Program-made: the position numbers and the translations under genes
Assembly (NCBI RefSeq): GCF_000003605.2
Contig: NW_003120939.1
Span: 64,123-80,747 of the forward strand
DNA: 16,625 nt
Origin: Saccoglossus kowalevskii
Lineage: Eukaryota > Hemichordata > Enteropneusta > Harrimaniidae
Direction of reading: 5' to 3'
Shown: piece after piece, positions 8,303 to 16,625 of the stretch
Layout of the letters: each line of letters starts with the position of its first letter
How positions within the stretch are numbered: the first letter of the stretch is position 1
The notes under the pieces: model-generated
What the model saw: the letters and a program-made list of their open reading frames with translations, nothing else
What the model was told of the DNA's origin: nothing
Database searches by the model: none

Positions 8303-11300
8303 TTATGAATCATAGTCATCATCATCATCTTCTTGATTATTTGTTGTTGATGTTGGTAAAACACCCATTGCACTACATGACGCAGATGGCAGATACATTT
8401 GTGGAATATACGAAGACTGCTGCGGTATCAAGGGTAAATGAGGCATCTGTGGCATTGTGGGTAAAGTTGATGTCTGCATAGAATGAGGTGTAGAATAAGA
8501 AGTACTGGTACTAGAACTTGGATGAGGCGGGATACCTGTATTTGTCCCAGCTGCATGATGTTCAAACGCAGGGGTTCTTGCCAATGGTTGTTGCGGCGGT
8601 ACTTTCATGACAGGCTTCTCAATCGTTTCTTCATCGTCAGAGACGTCTGAATCAGCCTAAAGGGAACAAACAAACAGAAAAACAGCGTTTCAAAATTTTA
8701 AGAAAGAAACAAGTGCATGCTGTTTTTGAAAAGTGGTTTGAGATAGGTCAAAGATCAAATCATTATGTGGAAAGCTTAAAAACATCAAAATAAAGTGAAA
8801 TAATATTTCATTTCAGATCATCAGCAGGATATCCCATTGAAGTCAGCAATGCCATATACAATATAAATTATTTATAAATCTAAATATTTATAAACTCAAA
8901 AAAAAAAACAGCAGTTACACATTATATGAGTGTGTAACCATTGACTGTTTAACTGTATTAATTTCCCTCTGACTGATGTGTGTGCGGAATAGAGGGAGGT
9001 GCCTTCCTAGCCAATGCAATCCAAACCAATCCCCTTTGGATTTGAATGATACTGATTTCAAATTAAAACAGTTTTTAACAAAAACAATTTTATGAGTATA
9101 AAACAGGTTTGTTATGGTTGTATTGTGGCTGTGACTAGTTAGTTAACTCTACTGCATGTGTGTCATTTCAAATCAGAGAGATTTTAACAAAGCTGGCACA
9201 AAACAAGGAAGCATGGAGGACAACCTATATTCTCACTGGAATTACTTTAGGTGTTCGTTTTTCACAAGCAAATATTATTATTATTGATTGTGCTAGAATC
9301 TACTTGCATTCTCACACAATAAATATACCATTGTGAAACAAACATTTTCATCACATTGTATAACATGGGTCAGACAGATCAAAATACCATCACAAAATGT
9401 ATCAAGCATTAATGATGCTCACCTCTGCCGTGGATTCCTCAGAAGTTGTTGATGATCTTGTCGTTTTGTTATTACGCACTTTCCTGTTTTTCACACTTCA
9501 AAAGAATCATAGAATCAAACATTTAAAATGATTTACAAATACTTGATAAAGAAATCAATTTACAGTATGTAATAGGGGAATCCATTAATCCACAAAGTCC
9601 TTTATAAGTCAAGAAATGCCTACCCCACTAGTTACATTACATGTTAATTACTGTCATTGCACTATAACTCAGTGTGATTCCCATACCATTCATCTTCCAC
9701 CCAGAATAGATTCGAATTTGTATATTTTAACTTTCATACTACGAATGACTCTCGTTCATAACCATCCCCAAGTAGACGCATAAGATATTGGCAACTAAAT
9801 ATTATATACATAAAATTAGTTGACCATACATTTTTCAAACAAACAAGTTGATTGATACTCAATAATAATCAAACCAACCAAACAAATAGCATGTTCCTTT
9901 CATGCATGATGGTGAAACACACTGGAGTATGGTGTGGTGACATAAATTAAGATGTATGGTAGCATAAGGCTTAAGGTAAACAATGTCAGAATACTGAGTT
10001 ACTGTAAAATACATTATTTTTGCTATTTTCGCTGAAGGGATGATTCGGTGAATATATAATCCAGTGAATATACCTTTTTTACATTTATGTCATAAAAAGT
10101 CAGTGAAGATAAATCCCACACAAAATTCCAGCTAAAATAAGTTACCCTGAAATTATGCACTTATCATAAATTTTCAACTTTATATGAAATGATGTTACAT
10201 GAACATCTTATATTTTAAATCTTCAGCACAATGCATAAATGCTAGTTAATGTGCTACCATGGTAATATAAATAAAAATGCTTCAAATTAATTTCTCCTTA
10301 TAACAGACAATAATGATGACAATCAGCGACAGACATTTTGCCATTCCTATGGTTCTCTTTTCACTTCACTACAGACAAACCAAAAACACTTAAAATAGAT
10401 TTCTCCTTACAACAAACAATAACTTAAAGCCCTACCTGTGTTTTGTTTTCTGTTCAGCTGCTTCGTCCTCCTCGGCGGCAATATCCGGAATATTTTGTAC
10501 CAAGTCTTTCAGAAAATCAAACTTACTCTCATTCAATATTCCTAGTTTTCTAACAACAAAATGAATGAATCACTGATTGAGTACTTGGTTATTTAATCGA
10601 AAGCAAGACTGTCATCAGAATTGCACATTTGTCTTTATACTCAAACACCAAATGTTTACATATTCATAGCAGTTTTTAGAGATCTGCTCACAACCAATTG
10701 TGTATTTACAGGCAAACTAGTAAATTCACTGCCATAAGTATGTGTCATCTTGGTTAATTTTCCAACACTGTGTGCAATAAATATGTCTTCATTCTACCAT
10801 AGGTGACACACTCCAATGATTGGCAAAACCCAAACTATGCACTATCCACAAATTATTCAAACATAAAATTACTCAAAGTCGTAAATAGTACCATACTTTA
10901 TCTTCACAAAAAACCCGGAACTATGATCAAGTATGACACATAAATTTAAACAATTATTTGAATTTACAAGCTCACCTGTAGATGCACAACTGACTTTTAG
11001 TATATCTCTAAAAACTGACTGCCTGGTACTATCAATATGTGAACACTCATTGTTCCGTGAGCCTTCCTCTGCACATGCTGGTGCTACTATAAAGGCCTGT
11101 GCTAAGAGCCTTGGGAAGGATGTAACCCCTATTGTTATGAACAGTATACTTTGGATTATGAAACTTAGTTCCATTTTTAGATCGATCTGGGAAAATAAAT
11201 ATTTTAATAGGAGACAATGAATATACTTAACAGCTTGTCCCCAGTCTATATCAAGCCTTATTTATTTATTTGCATCAAAAATAATATTAACCACACACCA

Positions 11301-14300
11301 CAGCCATTTCAGATGTTAGCCTTGCCATGTATTTTGCAGCAATGAGGCATTTGTAAATAATTACACTATACATAGTAAGGCTAAATGTTTACAGTAATTA
11401 CGTAGTCGTCGCTTTTAAATAATGAATTTTGTTAATTTGGAAAGATAGAAGTCTTATAGCTAAATTTGGGTTAAACTATCAAATAAATTCTCTTCAGATG
11501 AGCCATACTACTTCTGTACATACCTGTAGTTTACAGTATGCTGACAAGAAATGGACTTATTTTTGATAAATAATGCTCAGACAAATATGGCAAGGAATAA
11601 GTCAACACTTACATGTGAGCAGTTGTCATGGTTTTAGCATTCCGGCTCTGTGTCTGCTCATTTGCTTTTGTGATGAGTGACTTCACAAAGATTTCCAAGG
11701 CCTTGGCTGCATGTTTCAAATCAAGGATAACACATACAATTTACATGTACCTGTATAACTATCGTCCAGGTTTTATTCATACCAACAGAAGATATTATGC
11801 ATGTATCATTCCAGTCATGTTGTACTAGACAGGGCATGGAAACAAGACGGGAAGCAAAACATGTACATTCATTCAGACATGCATGTACATTCATAATTTA
11901 TGGACTTGCGTGCCATGATAAATTTTTCCAAAAAACTCCATGGTATGATATACTGTAAACAAATTTATTGTCACTATTTTGTAATTTTTATTGCACCTGT
12001 GAAAACAAAATTGTATGAATTTTGCTGTGTTTTCATGTCTTCAGAAATTTTCTCTAATACAAAAATTTTGTCTTTCACTTGAAGAGGAAGACAATGGTTT
12101 TAGTTTGCCTGCCACATATAAGTAATAACAATATGCTTCAAGAAGTCACAAAAATAGAAATTTATAAAACAATTACCCCAGAAGACCCCCAAACACACAC
12201 TTCATTTGAATCCAAGGATGGTTTTATTGCGATAGAAGGTAATTTACCCAAGAGTCTTTGCAGGTTTCTTTCAATCATTGGCCAATTTATTACCATGTAT
12301 GCAAAAGATATTCATTATTGGAGCTAAATATTTACTAAGTTGTTTTCAACCATCAAACCATCATTTGAAATTCACATTTATAAATATTTTATATAAAAAA
12401 CATTCATGTCTTCATTGCTAATTTTATAAATGAAATCCCTATCATGATACTCCCATGATGCATTGTTCGTATTTGAATAATATATAGATTAGCTTCCTGT
12501 ATAGAATAGATCTCCACCTTCCCAATTGTCAGCACCTGTCACAAACAAGATCCCACAATGTTTTTATTTCAGATTAACACTTTCTTCCACACTAATCATG
12601 TTTTTTAACTTCCCCCCATTAAAACAAAGAATCATTTGTCTTCTTCTGACTCCCCCCAGTACTAGTATGTCTAGAAGATGAAAACTGATGGACGAGTTAT
12701 GTTACTATAGTGACAGTTTAAGGTAATACTGTAAAATACTTTATTTTAGCATGGAGGCAGAAAAGAGAAGGAGTGAGGACGCTATTTAAGCCCAAGTTAA
12801 TCTTATAAACATTCTTTGTCTTCGGTCTGGTTAAGCCACTAATTGTTTTTGTTTAGAAGTAGTTTTATCTACATGATGATAGCTGCTTATTTACACAAGA
12901 AAATGAGAGTAGAACTGAAAAAAATAAATTCCGTTTAAACATCGTCTATAAAATTGAATGCGCAAACCATAAATAAAAGAATTGTGCATACGCAATGACT
13001 TTTATCGGATCACAAAGGTCATTTCACACTTGTAGATATCAGAAATTCTGCATACGGACGCTACCAAGATGTGTGATTACTTATTTTCTGATATTTTTCA
13101 TCGCAATAGTCGTCCAACTTTGGGCATTGATTGAAAAAATCCCGCAAATTTCCGCAGTGAAATTTAAAGATACATAATAAGATTATAACAAGATGTTTTG
13201 ACGAGTCATGTTTCATTGGTGTGCAGAACTGTGCAGATGTCGAAAATCGCGCATTTTGTTGTAATAGATTTCGGGCATTGAGTACACTCAGTGTATGCCT
13301 TTCGCTGCATTTTGTATTATTGTTATCTGTTTGGGCATGCGTAGTGCGTTAAGAATCTTCGTGAAGCTTCTGAATACAGAGGAAACAAATAAGCCGATTA
13401 ACTGTGACATTGTACAGTGTGTTTGCAAACTAATTATAATGTGTACTGAGTAAACAAATCCAAAGCATCATGAAACCAGCAAAAACAATAGCGTCCTCAC
13501 TCCTTCTCTTTTCTACCTCCATGATTTTAGCTAGAATTAATTTTCACTGAAAAGACTTTTTAGGTGTTTTGTATGGAGCCAGCTCAAAAAAGCAATTAGC
13601 TTGAACACATCAATTAACACCAGCGAACATACCCTACTTTTTAGAGATTAACGTACTATCCTGGTTTTTTTTAATTAGTATCAACAGAATGACATTGACC
13701 TACTTCCCTCAATGACACTTTTGTGGGATACTGATTCATCAATATGCAAATATGATACATGTATTGATACAACAATAGTGTACAGTATTGAAAGCATTCA
13801 AAAGACTACTGTAGTGGCAACTGTGTATGTGTAATTTTTGTTGCTGATAAACAATTGTTTTACCTACCATTCAGTGTGAGTCTAGATGGAAACAGTGATT
13901 GTATTGAGGGAACAGACCCATGTTCAATACTGACTGCCTTGGCTTAATTGGCCAAAGCGAAATTTATTTTATTTTAGTTTAGAATGTTTATGTGTACACT
14001 ATTTTTGTTACAAAATACATCAATAGGTTTTACATTTTATGGGCATTTTTATCAAAATTACAAAAAAACGCTGGAGGGAATTACTTTTTATTAAGAAATG
14101 GTAAAAATTATGACAAAACATGTAAATTATATTACACAATACTGCCTGAACTATTAAACATGTCAGTCTGAGTACAACAGCATCTAATAAAGGTCCTAAT
14201 CTTGATTTTTTTTAAAATTATTCATTGATTTCGTCATTCATTAATTCATTCACTCGCTGTTTTTCAATTGATTTGGAAACTGTGTATCATTCATGGACGT

Positions 14301-15059
14301 CAATCGTATCTTTATTTTAATATTTACTTAAGTTATTGACTCTTACACAATCCCCGGAGGGAAATAAAATGGTCACAAAGTACAGGGAGAAAAATATATA
14401 TAAAAACAATATACTAAATAACAAATACAATCACTAAATTACTAAATAATACAAAATCTCTAAAATACTAACTATATAAAATTACTAAATTGACAGCAGG
14501 CATTAAGATGTCAAGTAAGACCCTGCTTCCTGACTTCAAAGCTTTTACTTGTGAACTGTGCTACTGGTATAATAATGTTTTCATTCTGTAACGATTCCAT
14601 GAATTTTTTCTCTGCAGGTTTATTTTCAAATGCTGGGATCATATCCTTAGCTTTTTGTTCGGTTGGTGCATCAGCTGATTCTGAGGCTAACCCGAGTGTC
14701 GATCAGTTTATGACGAGGTAAAAGGTCGTTCACAATACCTTGTCTTCAAAGTATCGATGAACTGTGCGTGCTTCGCCGATTCGGAGTTTATTGCCGAACA
14801 CTTTGCACGATCAAATTGAATACGGGACCACCAAATGAAAAGGTTAGAAAAGGATACATATCAGTACTGGTACTGGAGCTGCTACTTTGCCAACGTCTTC
14901 GTCCGTCTGCATTATTTTCTTAATTCGTGCCTAACAATTTCACAGGAAATTCAGTATTACAAACACTCAATTGACAAATATAATAATATTATAAAATTCA
15001 TTTTCATGCACACTCACCGGTGGAAATCTTGAGTTATATTTTTTCTTTTTACTAGGCAT
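8303..15059 (-). CDS. DRAP1: DR1-associated protein 1 (DRAP1 / NC2-alpha), six exons, 249 aa
   Basis: DRAP1 pairs with DR1 (NC2-beta) through histone folds. The NC2 dimer clamps TBP on promoter DNA in the nucleus and blocks TFIIA and TFIIB. Exons: 15059-15018, 14930-14858, 11706-11613, 10549-10436, 9495-9423 and 8656-8303, with intron phases 0, 1, 2, 2 and 0; the joined frame is open to TAA or TGA stop at 8305-8303. The product opens MPSKKKKYNSRFPP and continues ARIKKIMQTDE. The histone fold covers about residues 10-85, with TQSRNAKTMTTAH and KFDFLKDLV as in vertebrate DRAP1. A basic and Ser/Thr-rich linker (about 103-135), an acidic patch (DSDVSDDEE), a Pro/Met/Ser-rich tail and an acidic end DDDDDYDS follow. 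It is longer than human DRAP1 (205 aa) because of the tail. A of AACATG gives a good -3 base. Exon 5 has a second possible acceptor at 9483 in the same frame. Intron 2 is U12-type. No damage is seen. Confidence 0.95.
10000..10150. mobile_element. MITE, family A copy 2, in DRAP1 intron 4
   Basis: It starts TACTGTAAAATACATTATTT and carries CGCTATTTTCGCTGAAGG, AAGTCAGTGAAGATAAA and ATTCCAGCTAAAATAAG in the same order as copy 1. Its right end (TTACCCTGAAAT) has decayed and no longer matches ACAGTAT well, so the end coordinate is approximate. Confidence 0.62.
10976..11186 (-). other. Candidate cassette exon in DRAP1 intron 3
   Basis: On the DRAP1 strand a pyrimidine-rich acceptor (TATTTATTTTCCCAG) ends at 11187 and a consensus donor (ACAG then GTGAGC) begins at 10975, bounding 211 bases. 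If spliced after exon 3, the reading frame is ATA TCG ATC TAA, so a stop arrives at the fourth codon, and 211 is not a multiple of three. That is the pattern of a poison exon leading to nonsense-mediated decay. Alternatively it is an exon of a nested gene: from ATG 11174 the frame stays open through the donor for 66 codons and begins with a signal-peptide-like hydrophobic run (FIIQSILFITIGVTSF) followed by four cysteines. No partner exon was found. Confidence 0.35.
12726..13551. mobile_element. MITE, family A copy 3, split by a later insertion
   Basis: The left part 12726-12749 reads ATACTGTAAAATAC then TTTATTTTAG. The right part 13524-13551 reads ATTTTAGCTAGAATTAATTT then TCACTGA. Joined across the insertion, they match the reverse complement of the right end of copy 1 (ATACTGTAAAATAT, TTTATTTTAGCTGGAATT). 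The far end of this copy could not be traced, so the element is truncated or decayed beyond about 13551. Confidence 0.7.
12750..13523. mobile_element. Non-autonomous DNA transposon, 774 bp with 37-bp terminal inverted repeats
   Basis: Terminal inverted repeats at 12750-12786 and 13487-13523 (outer bases CATGGAGG, inner bases GACGCTATT) differ at only one position. The flanks share ATTTTAG directly on both sides (12743-12749 and 13524-13530). This is a 7-bp target-site duplication, or 8 bp (ATTTTAGC) if the first C belongs to the target. An 8-bp type duplication with CA-starting ends fits hAT or P superfamilies; the superfamily is my inference. The interior has no transposase frame (longest open frame about 60 codons), so mobility would depend on an enzyme made elsewhere. 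Confidence 0.85.
14395..14490. repeat. AT-rich degenerate minisatellite
   Basis: The short unit ACTAAAT(A/T)A recurs irregularly (ACTAAATAAC, CACTAAATTA, CTAAATAATA, ATTACTAAATTG). Copies are too divergent to set a clean period. It lies in DRAP1 intron 2. Confidence 0.5.
14511..14857 (-). pseudogene. Disrupted coding-like stretch in DRAP1 intron 2, unrecognised
   Basis: On the minus strand one frame is open for about 49 codons from the intron start to TAA at 14710-14708 (it includes FDRAKCSAINSESAKHAQF). A second frame then opens from 14702 and runs 63 codons to TGA at 14513-14511 (it includes KPAEKKFMESLQNENIIIP). A single shift near 14703-14712 would link the two. The composition (K, E, A, S, mixed codons) is more protein-like than nearby intron DNA. 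I do not recognise the protein. It may be a decayed retrocopy or transposon gene, or chance. Confidence 0.25.
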
Positions 15060-15120
15060 GTTGACAAACAAATTCTGCAAAAAATACTATATATCTATCA
15101 ACAACAGCTATAGTGCACTG

Positions 15121-15129
15121 CACTTCCGG
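15121..15129 (-). promoter_or_regulatory. ETS/GABP-type site
   Basis: CCGGAAGTG on the minus strand is a full match to the ETS-family core. It lies about 62 bases upstream of the DRAP1 start codon. Confidence 0.55.
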
Positions 15130-15206
15130 AAAAACTGTTTACAAAAGAGCATGCGCATTGGCAAATTATAGAAGGAAGCAGCAAACCAACAAACAGGGTC
15201 AGTAAT

Positions 15207-15220
15207 GGTGCATTGTGGGA
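15207..15220 (-). promoter_or_regulatory. ZNF143/STAF-like site
   Basis: TCCCACAATGCACC on the minus strand fits the central part of the STAF binding consensus (CCCRNMATSCMYY). It lies about 40 bases upstream of the divergent start codon at 15260. Confidence 0.45.
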
Positions 15221-15259
15221 TATATATTGGGTCAAATTTTGAGTTTTCGTTTCGGCGGA

Positions 15260-15498
15260 ATGAATGATACAAGTAAAGGGGAATTAACGTTGAGTAGCAT
15301 GAGAGCAGATAATGAAAAACTACAGAAACAACTAGACGAGGTATAATGACTATTTTGTAATTGTAATGTTAATTTTTTTCAACGATGTTATTTTTATCTT
15401 TGAAATTTTTATCTTCTTTACAGATGCTTGCGATATTGCTTGCTGCTAGGATGGCAAAAATTTACACTACTGTGTACCGGTACTATTTCATGACTTGA
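15260..15498 (+). CDS. Start of an unrecognised gene divergent from DRAP1 (coiled-coil-like N-terminus)
   Basis: ATG 15260 is the first after an in-frame stop at 15203-15205. Exon 1 (15260-15340, 27 codons) has a heptad-like, charged end (RADNEKLQKQLDE) and stops at a weak donor GTATAA. A clear acceptor (CTTCTTTACAG) ends at 15423. Phase-0 reading continues 15424-15498 (MLAILLAARMAKIYT...) to TGA, giving 51 residues in total with an 83-base intron. AATAAA follows at 15619. The short product may be complete, or exon 2 may have another donor (GTGTAC near 15471) leading to exons farther on or outside the window. I do not recognise the family. Exon 1 is better supported, by promoter position, than exon 2. 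Confidence 0.4.
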
Positions 15499-15618
15499 AT
15501 AAGTACATTATTTTGATTATGGAAATTTTAAACTTTAGCTCTAGCTTAAGTTGTAATCTTTGGGTCTGTGTTTTGTTGTTATAGTACAGTGAAGGGCAGA
15601 AAGCTGTACCTTAGGTTT

Positions 15619-15624
15619 AATAAA
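15619..15624 (+). terminator. Poly(A) signal AATAAA, possibly of the divergent gene
   Basis: A canonical AATAAA lies 121 bases past the proposed stop at 15498 on the same strand. Such hexamers are common in AT-rich DNA, so it supports a short gene only weakly. Confidence 0.3.
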
Positions 15625-15639
15625 CATATTTATTTATAA

Positions 15640-16625
15640 ATAGTACCGGTAGCTTCGCCGTCAGTGGCTTTCTAGTTAAGTGGGTTTCGTATTGGGGGTC
15701 TTGCGGGGAATAGGGCTTTGTCGCAGTAACTGGTCCTTTCATCGTTGTTGAGAATTAAAGTTTTATGTTTCTTTAACAACTTGCGCTATTCTGGGAATAC
15801 CATCCTTAGAAGCTATTAATTTGCCTTTATGGTTTGTACAGTTGCTCTGGCAGGAGTTCCAAAATAAGACCCATGCTTACATTACATTATCATTATGATC
15901 TTATTGGTGTTGCAAAGGATAGTTGAATATTGCTTTATTAAAATTAATAATCCCCATAACCGTTTTCCAATATAGATAAATTATAGTACGTAACAAATAT
16001 ATAACTCAGTCTCAACAATGAAATAAAGAAAAGTATAAATATATATATATATTTACATTATTACTAATGCATTGCAATACAACTAATTAAAATTGAAAGA
16101 AATTGCAATATAAAATATTCCGTCAGTAACACTTCTCAAGGGCGTATTTCACGCTCAGTGTTATTTACGAAAATATTTGTTTATAATTTTATAAATTGGC
16201 TTGGCAATTCCCATCCCAATTAGTTGTAATGTGTACGTGTTTTAATAAATAAAATTAAAGATACACTAACAAAAATGAAATATTAATTATTTCATTATAT
16301 AACCTGCACAATATTAATCAATATTTTTCCTTGCTAGAATGATGTGTAACTTTATATGGGAATCCTGATGAAGTTCACAGCTGGCGATTTAGCAATACCC
16401 GTATCAGGGATAGTCAACTTCTTGTGATTTTGATTACATGACGTTTTTAGGTTCATGTGCTGCAAGTTACAGAGCACGTATCTAAGCGGCCGTTCCTCGG
16501 CAAACAATTAAGCCAAGGCAAGGCAATTCTCCGTTTTTACGCAATCTGGGAAGTTCGAATTACTAAACGAAGTACAGGACGACCAAGATGAAATATCCAA
16601 GAATCAACACATACCAAAATTTATA
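15640..16625. other. Right end of window, no gene recognised
   Basis: AT-rich sequence with no recognised coding, RNA or transposon feature. A short (AT)n microsatellite lies at about 16037-16052. The stretch could be an intron or intergenic, depending on how far the divergent gene extends. Confidence 0.4.

Larger units (their letters stand above)
11707..14857 (-). other. U12-type (minor spliceosome) intron 2 of DRAP1
   Basis: The donor at 14857-14848 reads GTATCCTTTT, a full match to the U12 consensus RTATCCTTT. Near the acceptor, ATCCTTGAT (11728-11720) matches the U12 branch site TTCCTTRAY at eight of nine positions. Its branch adenosine lies about 14 bases before the AG, inside the 10-20 base window usual for U12 introns. 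The acceptor lacks a pyrimidine tract (TTTGAAACATGCAG), as expected. Flanking exons are fixed by protein similarity, so these junctions are not free choices. The intron is 3151 bases long and phase 1. Confidence 0.85.
15060..15259. promoter_or_regulatory. Bidirectional promoter between DRAP1 and the divergent gene
   Basis: Only 200 bases separate the two divergent start codons. The interval holds, in order: an ETS site (CCGGAAGTG on the minus strand, 15129-15121), an NRF1-like site (GCATGCGCA, 15149-15157), a CCAAT box on the minus strand (15161-15157) and a ZNF143/STAF-like core (TCCCACAATGCACC on the minus strand, 15220-15207). This set is characteristic of housekeeping bidirectional promoters in animals. 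No convincing TATA box is seen. Confidence 0.65.

Noticed and set aside
10933-11220. 95-codon plus-strand ORF
   Set aside because: It overlaps the minus-strand candidate exon at 10976-11186, which has good splice signals; the plus-strand frame has no recognised motif.
11405-11418. AGTCGTCGCTTTTAA, like the ends of the TTAA MITE family
   Set aside because: The orientation of the GTCGTCG block relative to TTAA is wrong for a family B end and there is no partner end.
11628-11828. 66-codon plus-strand ORF
   Set aside because: Its first part is the antisense of DRAP1 exon 3, whose minus-strand translation is clearly DRAP1.
11950-12040. ATACTGTAAACAAATTTATTG, like the start of a family A MITE
   Set aside because: Only the first ten bases match well; inner landmarks are too diverged and no inverted partner end was found.
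12079-12327. 82-codon plus-strand ORF inside DRAP1 intron 2
   Set aside because: Reasonable composition (ITPEDPQTHTSFESKDGF) but no family, promoter or paired exon that I can see; left as unsupported.
16552-16566. AGTTCGAATTAC, like a tRNA or SINE B box
   Set aside because: No A box at the right distance and no cloverleaf could be drawn.

Overview
This is nuclear DNA of a metazoan. It is AT-rich, has spliced genes with GT-AG introns, and is dense in short non-autonomous DNA transposons. The gene content points to a non-insect invertebrate: a gustatory-receptor-like (GRL) seven-transmembrane gene (a family known from echinoderms, hemichordates, molluscs, annelids, cnidarians and placozoans) and a DRAP1 orthologue with an animal-type exon layout. 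I cannot name the species. A marine lophotrochozoan or ambulacrarian is my best inference.

Layout. (1) 223-2190, minus strand: a complete four-exon GRL gene, which I spliced to 427 residues. The last three exons are tiny, separated by phase-0 introns, and end in a TY-x5-Q motif. (2) 2191-8302: a gene-poor, repeat-rich stretch. It holds three copies of a TTAA-flanked MITE family (2788-2881, 3246-3552, 5251-5383), an unrecognised membrane-protein-like ORF (3723-4046), a very recent 161-bp tandem duplication (4054-4375), a second MITE type (7044-7214) and a 76-bp tandem repeat (7298-7452). (3) 8303-15059, minus strand: the complete six-exon DRAP1 (NC2-alpha) gene, 249 residues. Its large second intron carries U12-type (minor spliceosome) signals at both ends. 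Inside the introns lie another MITE, a 774-bp transposon nested in an older MITE, a strong candidate cassette exon that would introduce a stop, and a disrupted coding-like stretch. (4) 15060-15259: a compact bidirectional promoter with ETS, NRF1-like, CCAAT and ZNF143-like motifs. (5) 15260 onward, plus strand: the start of an unrecognised gene divergent from DRAP1. The rest to 16625 shows no gene.

The GRL is a chemoreceptor-type channel-family protein of the membrane. DRAP1 is a nuclear general transcription repressor that pairs with DR1 and binds TBP. Nothing in the sequence links the two functionally. DRAP1 and the divergent gene probably share one housekeeping-type promoter. The observations most worth following up are the U12 intron in DRAP1, the GRL gene with its apparently ancestral C-terminal introns, the nested transposon with a readable target-site duplication, and the candidate poison exon.
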